Of a stretch of DNA of 18,515 nucleotides, positions 1 through 8,016 are shown piece after piece. The stretch spans positions 1 to 18,515 of the forward strand of contig JAEZGJ010000084.1 in the NCBI GenBank assembly GCA_023416965.1, read 5' to 3'. This stretch comes from Pseudomonadota bacterium (GTDB taxonomy: Bacteria > Pseudomonadota > Alphaproteobacteria > Rhizobiales > Phreatobacteraceae). Within the stretch, counting starts at the first letter, position 1, and the number at the start of each line of letters is the position of its first letter. The notes below the pieces were generated by a model. The model was not told the origin of the DNA, made no database searches, and saw only the letters and a list, made by a program, of their open reading frames with translations. The position numbers and the translations under genes are program-made.

Positions 1-1167
1 GCCCTCGGCCTCACCCAGATCATTTCCTGGGGGACGATCTTCTACGGCATATCCGTGCTGGCGAAACCGATGATGGCCGAGCTCGGCTGGAGCTTCACCT
101 TCATCTTTGCCGGCTTCTCTCTGTCGCTGCTCGTCGGCGGCATCGTCTCGAAGCCGGTGGCGCGGCTGATCCAGCGCCGCGGCGGGCGCTTCACCCTCAC
201 CCTCGGCTCGCTGGTCGGCGGGGCCGGCCTCCTGATGCTCTCGCAGGTGACTGATCCAATCGTCTATATCGCCGCATGGATCGTGCTGGGGCTCGCCTCG
301 CGGCTGACGCTCTACGATGCCGCCTTCGCCACCCTGGTCGAGATCTACGGGATGCAGGCGCGCCGGCCGATCTCCGTGCTCACCCTGTTCGGCGGCCTCG
401 CCTCCAGCATCTTCTGGCCGATCTGCCACTACGCCAACGAGGCCATCGGCTGGCGCGGCGCCTGGATGGTTTGCGCCCTCGCCGTCCTCGTGGTCTGCAC
501 GCCGCTGCACCTCATGCTGCCCCGCTTCGGCGTGCCCATCGGCGGCAGCGACGGCAACGGCGCCGCAGGTCCCGACCCCGAGCCTCTGGTCCCCGCGGAC
601 CGGCGCTCCTTCGCCGTGCTGATGCTCACCATCGCCATGGCGGCCAATTCCTTCATCACCACCGCCCTGTCGGTCCATCTCATCCCGGCTGTCGTCGCCA
701 TGGGCATGGGCGCGGCCATGGCGGTGTGGATCTCCTCCCTGCGCGGCGTCTTCCAGACCCTCGGCCGGCTCGCCGAAATCCTCTGGGGCCGCAACCTCGA
801 TCCCTTCCTCTTCGCCAACATCTCCACCGGGGTGATGGTCCTGGCCTTCCTGCCGCTCGCCGTCGGTGGCGTCGGCGTGCCCTACTTCTTCGCCTTCAAC
901 GTGCTGTTCGGCATCTCCGTCGGCCTCGCCACCATCGTGAAGGGCGCCGTGCCGCTCGTCCTCTTCGGCAAGCACGGCTATGCCGGCGTCCTCGCCTCCA
1001 TCGCCACGCCGGGCCTCATCGTCACAGCCGCCGCGCCCACCGCCTATGCCGCCGTGCTCGACGCCTTCGGGCCGGTCTTCGGCTTCGTCCTGCTCTTCCT
1101 CGTCGCCCTCATCTCCTTCTCGGCCACGGTAGCCCTTGCGTGGAAGTTCCGTCGAGGCCCAGTCTGA
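1..1167 (+). CDS. MFS transporter, 5' end outside window
   Basis: Reading frame 1 is open from the first base to a TGA at 1165-1167, giving 388 residues with the true start upstream of the window. A GTG at 55 is in frame, but the residues before it (ALGLTQIISWGTIFYG) already look like the first membrane helix of a Major Facilitator Superfamily protein, so it is not the start. The product is very hydrophobic, with repeated membrane segments split by a hydrophilic Gly/Pro-rich loop near window codons 180-200, the usual central loop between two six-helix halves. After the second helix, an arginine-rich stretch (ARLIQRRGGRF) matches the cytoplasmic loop 2-3 of the family. It should be an inner-membrane secondary transporter. 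The substrate cannot be told from the sequence. The copD-like gene follows after 15 bp on the same strand, so the two may be co-transcribed. Confidence 0.85.
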   Translation, partial: ALGLTQIISWGTIFYGISVLAKPMMAELGWSFTFIFAGFSLSLLVGGIVSKPVARLIQRRGGRFTLTLGSLVGGAGLLMLSQVTDPIVYIAAWIVLGLASRLTLYDAAFATLVEIYGMQARRPISVLTLFGGLASSIFWPICHYANEAIGWRGAWMVCALAVLVVCTPLHLMLPRFGVPIGGSDGNGAAGPDPEPLVPADRRSFAVLMLTIAMAANSFITTALSVHLIPAVVAMGMGAAMAVWISSLRGVFQTLGRLAEILWGRNLDPFLFANISTGVMVLAFLPLAVGGVGVPYFFAFNVLFGISVGLATIVKGAVPLVLFGKHGYAGVLASIATPGLIVTAAAPTAYAAVLDAFGPVFGFVLLFLVALISFSATVALAWKFRRGPV

Positions 1168-1182
1168 CCCTGGGGCAGGACG

Positions 1183-2085
1183 ATGATTCTCGAGGTCTGG
1201 CAGGGCGCGGGAGATCCGGTGCGCGGAGCGGCCGTTCTGGTCCGCGCGGTGGCGACCGCCTGCGCCCTCGGAGCCGCCGGGTCCGCCCTCTTTCTCGTCT
1301 TCATGAGCGAGCGTCTGACGGTCGAGGAGGCACGCGCCGCCCGGCGACGGCTCCTGCTCTTCGCACTCGGCGCTCTCTTCGCCGGGGCGGCGCTCTGGCC
1401 CTTCCGCGCCGCGGCCCTCACGGGTGTCACGGCGGGCATGGGCCGCTGGCCGATCTACGCGGACATGGCCCGCTCACCCTTCGGCGATGCTGCCTTCACC
1501 ATGGCGGCGGGCCTCGTCCTGCTGCTCTTCGCGCGGGTGCGGACCGCCTGGGGCGCCGGGCTCGGCACGGCCGGGGCTCTTCTCGTCTGCATCGGCCTTG
1601 TCCTGGCCGGCCATGCCGGCGGTCATGCACGTCGACAGGAGCTCCTCGCACTCTCCGTCGTCCATGCCATGGCCGCTGCCTTCTGGTTCGGCGGCCTGTT
1701 CTCCCTGCGCACCGTCGCCGGGCGGCGTGACCCGCGTTCGGCGGCCGAGGCCGTGCTCGCCTGGTCACGCCACGCCATGGTCTTCGCCGGCCTTGCCCTT
1801 GCCTCCGGCATAGCACTGGCTCTCGCCTTCGCCGGGCCTCCCGGCCAGCTGGTCCGGAGCGGCTACGGCTGGGTGGTGCTCGCCAAGAGCGCCCTTGTGG
1901 TGGCGATGGTGCTTGGCGCCCTCGCCAGCCGCTTCCGGCATGCGCGCCTGATGGAGCGCGGGGACGTCCTGGTCGGGGATGCCCTGCGTGCCTCCTGCAC
2001 CCGCCAGATTCTCTTCGCGCTGCTCGTCCTCTATGCCGGCGCCGAATTGACGGGGGCCGACCTGCCGGCCGCCACGGCCCGCTGA
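1183..2085 (+). CDS. CopD family copper-resistance/uptake membrane protein
   Basis: This 300-residue inner-membrane protein has about eight hydrophobic segments. The C-terminal half carries marks of the CopD domain: a His-rich loop (GHAGGHARR, near residue 145), then HAMAAAFWFGGL, and YGWVVLAKSALV near residue 228. CopD proteins are linked to copper movement across the inner membrane, normally with the periplasmic protein CopC. No CopC gene lies between this gene and the MFS gene, and none lies downstream. The ATG at 1183 is preceded by AGGA in GGGCAGGACG, a usable ribosome binding site. The stop codon is only 3 bp from the stop of the convergent deoR-type gene. Family assignment is fairly sure. 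Copper as substrate is inferred from the family, since His residues could also serve heme or another ligand. Confidence 0.8.
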   Translation: MILEVWQGAGDPVRGAAVLVRAVATACALGAAGSALFLVFMSERLTVEEARAARRRLLLFALGALFAGAALWPFRAAALTGVTAGMGRWPIYADMARSPFGDAAFTMAAGLVLLLFARVRTAWGAGLGTAGALLVCIGLVLAGHAGGHARRQELLALSVVHAMAAAFWFGGLFSLRTVAGRRDPRSAAEAVLAWSRHAMVFAGLALASGIALALAFAGPPGQLVRSGYGWVVLAKSALVVAMVLGALASRFRHARLMERGDVLVGDALRASCTRQILFALLVLYAGAELTGADLPAATAR

Positions 2086-2088
2086 GGT

Positions 2089-2853
2089 TCAGGCGACCAG
2101 CATCTCGAGGCCCCGCTCGCTCACCGCCCGGGCGAGCGCCGTCTCCGGCCGCTGGTCCACGATGATGCCCGTCGCCTCGTCCGAGCCTGCGATCCGCACC
2201 GGCGTCTCCCGGTCGAGCGACGAGGAGTCCACGAGGAAATAGGCGCGCCGCGCGGCCGCGATCATCTGCCGGCGCTGTTCCGCCCAGACCCGGCTGGTGT
2301 CGGTCGGCTGGCCGTCGGCCGCCATGCCGCCGGCGGACACGAACGCGATGTCGACCCTGTAGTTGCGCAGCATGGCCATGGTGTCGATGCCCACCGCCCC
2401 CTCGCTCGCCGCGTCCACCTCGCCGCCCAGGAGGACCACCTTCAGCCCCGGCACCGGCGCGAGCAGGGCGGCATTGGCGATGCCGTTGGTGATGACCGTG
2501 AGCCGTGCCTTGGAGACCAGCGCCGCGGCGACAGCCAGCGCCGTCGGACCGGCATCGAGCAGCACGACGCTGCCGTCCTCGACCAGCGCCGCCGCGGCGC
2601 GGGCTATGGCCGATCGTCCCGCGGGATTGTCGGCCGCGCGCAGGACCGGCTGGCGCTCGCCCGCACTCCTTGCGGAGGCGCCGCCGTGGACGATGGTGAC
2701 CTCGCCGCGGGTTGCGAAGAGCTTGAGATCCCGCCGGATCGTTTCGCGCGACACCTCCAGGGTGGCGGCGAGGTCAGAGACGGTCACCGATCCCGATTCG
2801 GCGAGCATCATGCGGATGCGCTCGTGCCGCGTAATGGCGAGGGGTCTGGCCAT
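2089..2853 (-). CDS. DeoR/GlpR family transcriptional regulator
   Basis: The protein has 254 residues from the ATG at 2853. A start at 2916 is also open, but 2853 is preferred because MARPLAITRHERI is the usual DeoR N-terminus and AGGGA lies about 10 nt upstream. Residues 8-60 form the winged helix-turn-helix, including the family hallmark VSRETIRRDLKLF and the wing HGGASA. The C-terminal part is the DeoR sensor domain, with DAGPTALAVA, TNGIANAALL, LLGGEVD and FVSAGGMA. Members usually bind a phosphorylated sugar and repress nearby carbohydrate genes. The effector here is unknown. The neighbours (rppH and pgi divergent, copD convergent) do not include a sugar operon, though pgi acts on a sugar phosphate. 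The gene probably regulates itself through the symmetric site that overlaps its start. Confidence 0.88.
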   Translation of the reverse strand: MARPLAITRHERIRMMLAESGSVTVSDLAATLEVSRETIRRDLKLFATRGEVTIVHGGASARSAGERQPVLRAADNPAGRSAIARAAAALVEDGSVVLLDAGPTALAVAAALVSKARLTVITNGIANAALLAPVPGLKVVLLGGEVDAASEGAVGIDTMAMLRNYRVDIAFVSAGGMAADGQPTDTSRVWAEQRRQMIAAARRAYFLVDSSSLDRETPVRIAGSDEATGIIVDQRPETALARAVSERGLEMLVA

Positions 2854-2921
2854 GAATTGAGGATCCCTGTGAAATTGTGTGCAATCTCGCCAATCGACCA
2901 TGTCGGACAGGGGCAATTCAT
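2852..2921. promoter_or_regulatory. Divergent control region with two nested inverted repeats
   Basis: The gap between the deoR-type gene and rppH has two-fold symmetry. ATGAATTG at 2852-2859 is mirrored by CAATTCAT at 2914-2921, and CCCTGT at 2865-2870 by ACAGGG at 2907-2912. The blocks are spaced by 5 bp on one side and 1 bp on the other, and the centre is 36 bp. DeoR-family proteins bind inverted repeats next to their own genes, so this is a candidate operator for autoregulation and for rppH. The outer block overlaps the deoR start codon. The repeat is directly visible; regulator binding is inference. Confidence 0.45.
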
Positions 2922-2935
2922 GCGTGTTTATACGT

Positions 2936-3487
2936 ATGCGCGGTGCTGACGCAGCCTATCGGCCGAACGTCGGCGTGGCGCTGTTCGATGCTCTCGGCCG
3001 GGTCCTGATCGCTCGCCGCATCGGCGACGACGGGCCGGAGGTCATCGCCCCCGGCCATGAATGGCAGATGCCGCAGGGTGGCATCGACCCTGGCGAAACG
3101 GCCGAGGAATCCGCCCGGCGAGAACTCTTCGAGGAGACCGGCGTTGTCTCCGCGGCGCTGCTCGGAAATCTGGATCGGGAGGTGAGCTATGACTGGCCGC
3201 CCTATCACGGACCTCCCCACCGCCTCACGCGCTGGCGCGGCCAGAGGCAGGCCTGGTTCGCCTTCCGCTTCACCGGAGAGGAGAGCGAAATCAACCTCGC
3301 GCCGCCGGATGCCGGGGCCGCAGCCGAGTTCGATGCCTGGCGCTGGGAACGGCTCGCGGCGCTTCCGGCCCTCGTCGTCCCCTACAAGCGGCGGGTCTAC
3401 GAGGCCGTCGCCGAGGGTTTTGCCCGGTTTGCCCTCCCCGCCGATCGGCCGGGGGGCCCATCCTTGCCGGTCCCGCCCCGATCATGA
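2936..3487 (+). CDS. rppH: RNA pyrophosphohydrolase (Nudix), RppH
   Basis: RppH removes pyrophosphate from the 5' triphosphate of RNA and so starts 5'-end-dependent mRNA decay in the cytoplasm. From the ATG at 2936 the protein has 183 residues. YRPNVGVALF (8-17) is the usual RppH N-terminus, and WQMPQGGIDPGE (43-54) leads into a complete Nudix box, residues 48-70, with the REL-x-EE-x-G catalytic core at 62-69. YKRRVYEAV near the C-terminus also fits the family. The start is uncertain: GTG at 2924, ATG at 2900 and GTG at 2879 are in frame. The best-looking ribosome site (AGGGG, 2909-2913) serves ATG 2920 in another frame or GTG 2924 in this one. The C-terminal tail is Pro/Gly-rich and low in conservation signals. 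Function is confident; the start is not. Confidence 0.88.
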   Translation: MRGADAAYRPNVGVALFDALGRVLIARRIGDDGPEVIAPGHEWQMPQGGIDPGETAEESARRELFEETGVVSAALLGNLDREVSYDWPPYHGPPHRLTRWRGQRQAWFAFRFTGEESEINLAPPDAGAAAEFDAWRWERLAALPALVVPYKRRVYEAVAEGFARFALPADRPGGPSLPVPPRS

Positions 3488-3547
3488 TCTGGTCACGATG
3501 GCCGACGATGGTCGCGCCGCCTGCCGCATGCCGATGGACCCTTCCCG

Positions 3548-5188
3548 ATGACCGATGCCGTGACCCGCGCTTTCGAGGCGCTCGAAGCCAACCGCCGGGC
3601 CATGATGGTGATGTCCCTGACGGAGCTTTTCGGCGAGGATCCCCGCCGCTTCGAGCGCTTCTCGCTGAAGCTCGGTCCGCTGCTGATGGACTTCTCCAAG
3701 ACGCGTGTCGCGGGCTCGACCATGCGCCTTCTCGTCGATCTCGCGAAGGCCGCCGGGGTCGAGGAGAAGCGCGACGCGATGTTTGCCGGCGAGCGCATCA
3801 ACGTCACGGAGAACCGTGCGGTGCTGCACGTGGCGCTGCGCAACCTTTCCGGCGCGCCCATGTTCACCGACGGCCGCGACGTGATGCCGGAGGTCGCCGC
3901 CGAGCGTGAGCGCTGCTTCGCCTTCGCCGAGGCGGTGCGCAGCGGCGCGCTGCGCGGCGCGACTGGCAAGCGCTTCACCACCATCGTCAATATCGGCATC
4001 GGCGGCTCGGACCTCGGCCCCGCCATGGCCGCCGAGGCGCTCTCCCCCTACATCCGGCGCGGCCTGTCCGTGAAATTCGTTTCCAATGTCGACGGCGCCC
4101 ACATCGCCGACACGCTCCGGGGCCTCGATCCCGCGCGCACGCTCTTCGTCGTGGTCTCCAAGACCTTCACCACCATCGAGACCATGACCAATGCCCAGAC
4201 GGCACGGAACTGGGTGGCGCAGGCGCTGGGCGAGGATGCCGTCGGGGCCCATTTCGCCGCGGTTTCCACCAATCTTGCGGCGGTTAACGCCTTCGGCATC
4301 GCCGAAGCCGCCATGTTCCGGTTCTGGGACTGGGTGGGCGGGCGCTACTCCGTCTGGTCGGCTGTCGGCCTGTCGCTGATGATCGCCATCGGACCGCGGC
4401 ACTTCACGGCCTTCCTCGCCGGGGCGGAGCGGGTCGACCAGCATTTCCGCACCGCCCCGCTGAAGCGCAACATGCCGGTGATCATGGGGCTGCTCGGCCT
4501 CTGGCACCGCAACGTCTGGTCCTATGCCAGCCATGCCGTGCTGCCCTACGACCAGCGCCTCGCCCGGCTGCCGGCCCACCTGCAGCAGCTCGACATGGAG
4601 AGCCTCGGCAAGGGCGTGACCATGGAAGGCAAGGCGGTGACGCGCCCGACCGGCCCCATCATCTGGGGCGAACCCGGCACCAACGGCCAGCACGCCTTCT
4701 TCCAGCTCCTGCACCAGGGCACCGAAATCGTGCCCTGCGATTTCCTCGTCGCCGCCTCGCCGCACGAGCGCGGCCGCCGGCACCACGACCTGCTCATCGC
4801 CAACTGCCTGGCCCAGAGCAAGGCGATGATGAAGGGCCGCAGCTTCGAGGAGGCGCGCGACCAGCTCATCGCCCGCGGCATGAGCCGGGCCGAGGCCGAG
4901 CGCCTCGCCCCCCACCGCGCCTTCCCCGGCGACCGCCCATCCACCACTTTCCTCTATCGCAAGCTCGACCCGGCGACGCTCGGCATGATCGTCGCCCTCT
5001 ACGAGCACAAGGTCTTCGTCATGGCCGCCGTCCTCGGCATCAATGCCTTCGACCAGTGGGGCGTCGAGCTCGGCAAGGAACTGGCGACCGTGCTGGAGCC
5101 ACTGGTCGCCGGCCCCGGCGGCGCCGAGGAGGGGCTCGATTCCTCCACCGCGGGGCTGCTCGCGCAGCTGCGGAAGCTGAGGGTGTAG
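3548..5188 (+). CDS. pgi: Glucose-6-phosphate isomerase
   Basis: This cytoplasmic enzyme interconverts glucose 6-phosphate and fructose 6-phosphate in glycolysis and gluconeogenesis. The product is 546 residues, close to the E. coli enzyme. Both family signatures are present: DWVGGRYSVWSAVGL in the middle and GINAFDQWGVELGK near the end. The expected catalytic residues are visible as Glu351 (DMESLGKG), His382 (GTNGQHAFFQ) and Lys510 (VELGKEL). The phosphate-binding stretch NIGIGGSDLGP and the VSKTFTTIET segment are intact. The ATG at 3548 comes 60 bp after rppH and has only a weak ribosome site. Same strand and close spacing allow co-transcription with rppH. It converges on the solute-binding protein gene; only a small hairpin (CGGGT 5205-5209 with ACCCG 5216-5220, no T run) lies in the gap. 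Confidence 0.97.
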   Translation: MTDAVTRAFEALEANRRAMMVMSLTELFGEDPRRFERFSLKLGPLLMDFSKTRVAGSTMRLLVDLAKAAGVEEKRDAMFAGERINVTENRAVLHVALRNLSGAPMFTDGRDVMPEVAAERERCFAFAEAVRSGALRGATGKRFTTIVNIGIGGSDLGPAMAAEALSPYIRRGLSVKFVSNVDGAHIADTLRGLDPARTLFVVVSKTFTTIETMTNAQTARNWVAQALGEDAVGAHFAAVSTNLAAVNAFGIAEAAMFRFWDWVGGRYSVWSAVGLSLMIAIGPRHFTAFLAGAERVDQHFRTAPLKRNMPVIMGLLGLWHRNVWSYASHAVLPYDQRLARLPAHLQQLDMESLGKGVTMEGKAVTRPTGPIIWGEPGTNGQHAFFQLLHQGTEIVPCDFLVAASPHERGRRHHDLLIANCLAQSKAMMKGRSFEEARDQLIARGMSRAEAERLAPHRAFPGDRPSTTFLYRKLDPATLGMIVALYEHKVFVMAAVLGINAFDQWGVELGKELATVLEPLVAGPGGAEEGLDSSTAGLLAQLRKLRV

Positions 5189-5235
5189 CGGCGGCCGGGC
5201 GGAACGGGTGGCGATACCCGAGTGACGCCCGATCC

Positions 5236-6882
5236 TCAGGCGGCCGGCCCCACCGTCACCGGCGTGTAGTCCTGGAACCAGTTGCGCGCCTGGACGAAAC
5301 CCTTCACCCGGGCCGAGAGGCCGCGCGGATTGAGGTCGTGGACGACGAAGAGCGCCGCGGCGTCGTCGACCAGCAGGGCGTGGAGCTTGCCCATGGCCTC
5401 GTTCTGCGCGGCCGGTTCGAAGGCCTCGCGCATCACCTTGATCTGGGCGTCGACGGCGGGATTGCTGTACCAGCCCCAGTTGACGCCGCGCGGCGCGGTC
5501 AGCGTCGAATTGTAGATCACCCAGCCCGTCGTCGGATCGATGGAGGGGATCGCGATGTTGAGCGCGTGGAAACCCTTCTGCTGGTCGGTGCGGGTGCCGC
5601 CGCGCAGCATGTTGATGATGGTGGTGAAGTCCACCACCTCGAACTTCACGTCGATCCAGATCTCCTTGAGGTTTTCCTGGATCATCTCGTTCATCGGCAG
5701 CGGCACCATCTGGCCGCCGCCCCCCGAGGCGATGACCGAGACGACCTCCAGTCGCTTGTTGGGTCCGTAGCCGGCTTCCGACATCAGTCTCTTCGCCGCG
5801 GCCACGTCGTAGCGGATGTCGAAGCTGGGCTTGCCGAACCACGGATCGCCGGGCAGCACCTTGCCCTTGGCCGGCAGCGCCGTGCCGGAGAGGAGCTGCA
5901 CCATGCTGTCGCGGTCGATGGCGAGATTGGCGGCCCGCCGCACCCTGATGTCGGCGAAGGGCGTGCCGGGATTGACGTTGAGGCGCCAGGCCCAGATGTG
6001 CGGATAGGAATTCTGGATCACCTGCATGCCCGCCGCCTTGAGCGAGGGGATGGCGTCGGGTGGCAGGGTCTCGGCGATGTCGATGGTGCCGGCGCGCAGC
6101 GCGGCGATGCGGGCATTGCCGTCCGGGATCGGCAGCAGCACGGTGCGGGCCGTCTTCGGCACGCGCCCCTTGTCCCAATAGGCGGTGTTGGCCTCCAGCT
6201 CGACCCGCTCGCGGGGCGTCACCGACACCACCTTGTAGGGGCCCGTGCCGGCGGGACGCTGGGTGAACTTCTGCCAGTCGCCGCCGAGCTCGGCGAGGCG
6301 GGCGGGGCTGACGAACCAGAGATAGGCGAGCTGGTAGGGCAGCATGCCGTCGACGACGTTGGTCGTGATCGCGATCGTTTTCGCGTCGACCTTCGAATAG
6401 CCGTCTATGGATGACAGGCGCGAGCGCACCAGTCCGACACGCGGCTGGTGGAACTGCGGCGCGTCGGACTTGAAGATGGAATCGAAGTTCCAGATGGCGG
6501 CGTCCGCATCGAAGGGCGTGCCGTCGTGGAAGGTCACGCGCTCGCGCAGCGTGATGATCCAGCGCTTCTTGTCGGCCGGGTCAACCTCCCACTTGGTGGC
6601 GAGGCCCGGCGTGAGGCCGGAAGGCTGGTCGGCCTTCGACATGTCCCAGTTCACCAGCGCGTCGAAGACCATGTAGGCGCCGAAGCGCAGGCCCTCGAAA
6701 CCACCCTCGGGCCCACCCCACATGCGCGGCACGTCGGAGAGCGAGATGCCGATGCGCAGCGGCCCGCCATTGGCCTGGGCGAGCGCGAGGTCCGGCAGCG
6801 CTGCGGCGCCGGCCAGCGCAGCGCCGGCCTTCAGAACGGTGCGGCGGGAAAAGGCACTGCTCGAAGGGGACTTGCGCGCCAT
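5236..6882 (-). CDS. Family 5 solute-binding protein of a peptide/opine-type ABC importer
   Basis: The 548-residue protein belongs to the SBP_bac_5 family (DppA/OppA/NikA type), which delivers peptides, opines, nickel chelates and related ligands to ABC permeases. The ATG at 6882 has a strong GGAGG site just upstream; an in-frame ATG at 6927 lacks one. The N-terminus is a twin-arginine signal (SRRTVLKAG, residues 12-20) with an ALA-QA cleavage site near residue 35, so it is exported folded to the periplasm. Internal family marks include VTFHDGTPFDADAAIWNFD and LPIPDGNARIAALRAGTIDIAE. The SRRTVLKAG export type is common for this family in Rhizobiales. It has no permease or ATPase gene beside it. 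The ABC genes downstream belong to the unrelated polar amino acid class, so it must share a transporter encoded elsewhere or act as a sensor. Confidence 0.88.
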   Translation of the reverse strand: MARKSPSSSAFSRRTVLKAGAALAGAAALPDLALAQANGGPLRIGISLSDVPRMWGGPEGGFEGLRFGAYMVFDALVNWDMSKADQPSGLTPGLATKWEVDPADKKRWIITLRERVTFHDGTPFDADAAIWNFDSIFKSDAPQFHQPRVGLVRSRLSSIDGYSKVDAKTIAITTNVVDGMLPYQLAYLWFVSPARLAELGGDWQKFTQRPAGTGPYKVVSVTPRERVELEANTAYWDKGRVPKTARTVLLPIPDGNARIAALRAGTIDIAETLPPDAIPSLKAAGMQVIQNSYPHIWAWRLNVNPGTPFADIRVRRAANLAIDRDSMVQLLSGTALPAKGKVLPGDPWFGKPSFDIRYDVAAAKRLMSEAGYGPNKRLEVVSVIASGGGGQMVPLPMNEMIQENLKEIWIDVKFEVVDFTTIINMLRGGTRTDQQKGFHALNIAIPSIDPTTGWVIYNSTLTAPRGVNWGWYSNPAVDAQIKVMREAFEPAAQNEAMGKLHALLVDDAAALFVVHDLNPRGLSARVKGFVQARNWFQDYTPVTVGPAA

Positions 6883-6929
6883 GACGGCCTCCGGGTTCGC
6901 GACCTGAAGGACGTGCATACAATTCATGT

Positions 6930-6948
6930 GCCAGCCGTGACGGCGGGC
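6930..6948. promoter_or_regulatory. 19-bp inverted repeat upstream of the family 5 binding protein gene
   Basis: GCC-a-GCCGT-g-ACGGC-g-GGC forms 9-bp arms with one mismatched pair, centred on G6939. It lies 48-66 bp upstream of the preferred start codon of the minus-strand solute-binding protein gene, a normal place for an operator. No regulator gene is adjacent, and the region is GC-rich, where chance palindromes are more frequent. I see no convincing -35/-10 pair. Confidence 0.3.
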
Positions 6949-7063
6949 TAACCATTGGATATTGCGGCGCTATTGTCTGAGGGCCGGCGCGGCCTGCTGG
7001 ATTCGGATGCGGCAGGCTGCCTTCGCACCAGGCAAGCCCCTCGGCTGGCGCGCCGGCGGGCAG

Positions 7064-7999
7064 TCACCGCCCCAGCGGCTCGCCCACGCCCACCCGCTCG
7101 GTGATCAGACCGTAATGCTCCGTCCGACGGTGGCGCTTGAAGTCGAAGATCGTCTCCTTGCCGAAGATCGTGTCGTCCAGATCGCAGGAATGGACCAGCA
7201 CCCCGTCGTCCTCATGCGGCAACTCGCCGACGATCTTGCCGTTGGGGTCGACAATCAGCGTGCCGCCCATCAGGTGGTTGCCGTCCTCGGTGCCGGCCTT
7301 CGCCACCGCCACCACCCAGGTGGCGTTCTGGTAGGCTCCGGCCTGGCAGGACAGGCGGTGGTGGAACAGCCGGTCCTCCATGCCCTCGCCGGCACGCTGC
7401 GAATTGACCGAAGGCGTATTGAAGCCGAGCACCACCATCTCCACGCCCTGCAGGCCCATGACGCGGTAGGTCTCAGGCCAGCGGCGGTCGTTGCAGATGG
7501 CCATGCCCATCAGCCCGCCCTCGAACCGCCAGACCGGGAAGCCGGTATCGCCCGGCTCGAAATAGCGCTTCTCCAGGTGCTGGTGGGTCCGCTCCGGGTC
7601 GAACTCGACATGGCCGGGCAGGTGGGTCTTGCGGTACTTGCCGACGATGGTCCCCGCCTTGTCGACGAGGATCGAGGTGTTGAAATGGTGCCCGTCCGGA
7701 GTGAGCTCGGCATAGCCGAAGCTCATCGCCATGCCGAGCGCCTTCGCCCGGTCGAAGAGCGGCTGCGTCGCCGCATTGGGCATGGACGACTCGAACCAGT
7801 GGTCCATCTTCGCCCGGTCCTCCTCGTACCAGCGCGGGAAGAAGGTGGTCAGCGCCAGTTCCGGATAGACGATGAAGGTCGCGCCCTGGCGCTTGGCCTC
7901 CTCCATCAGCGCGATCATGCGGGCGACGACGCTCTCGCGGCTCTCGGCCTTCTGGATGGGGCCGAGCTGGGCTGCGGCGACGGTGACGATGCGGGCCAT
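7064..7999 (-). CDS. N-carbamoyl-D-amino-acid hydrolase-like amidase (nitrilase superfamily)
   Basis: Family members hydrolyse N-carbamoyl amino acids to the free amino acid, CO2 and ammonia, the last step of hydantoin breakdown. The protein has 311 residues from ATG 7999, preceded by AGGAGA. It resembles the well-studied Agrobacterium D-carbamoylase along its length (recalled, not aligned): FIVYPELALTTFFPRW, FNTSILVDK, GKYRKTHLPGH, HLEKRYFEPGD, ICNDRRWPETYRVMG, and FNFKxHR near the end here as DFKRHRR. The catalytic triad is Glu47, Lys124 and Cys169. It is the last gene of the operon after the two permeases, with 17 bp between them, so its substrate is probably what the transporter imports. 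No hydantoinase, racemase or dihydropyrimidinase gene lies in the window. A relative acting on another ureido compound or amide is possible. Confidence 0.9.
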   Translation of the reverse strand: MARIVTVAAAQLGPIQKAESRESVVARMIALMEEAKRQGATFIVYPELALTTFFPRWYEEDRAKMDHWFESSMPNAATQPLFDRAKALGMAMSFGYAELTPDGHHFNTSILVDKAGTIVGKYRKTHLPGHVEFDPERTHQHLEKRYFEPGDTGFPVWRFEGGLMGMAICNDRRWPETYRVMGLQGVEMVVLGFNTPSVNSQRAGEGMEDRLFHHRLSCQAGAYQNATWVVAVAKAGTEDGNHLMGGTLIVDPNGKIVGELPHEDDGVLVHSCDLDDTIFGKETIFDFKRHRRTEHYGLITERVGVGEPLGR

Positions 8000-8016
8000 G
8001 ACGGTCTCCTGGCGGC

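Noticed and set aside
5205..5220. Hairpin between pgi and the binding protein gene as a terminator
   Set aside because: The stem is only 5 bp and no T run follows on either strand.
3482..6178. An 898-codon minus-strand frame spanning pgi and the binding protein gene
   Set aside because: Its first part is the binding protein read in a wrong frame and the rest is antisense to pgi, so it is not a fusion.
5056..6414. A 452-codon plus-strand frame running from the pgi end across the family 5 binding protein gene
   Set aside because: It overlaps two convergent real genes and has no recognisable domain; the His/Asp/Arg-rich translation is typical of antisense reading.
6982..7038. Several short GC stems downstream of the amidase gene as an operon terminator
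   Set aside because: Stems of 5-8 bp with bulges and no T run; in DNA of this composition they are not convincing.
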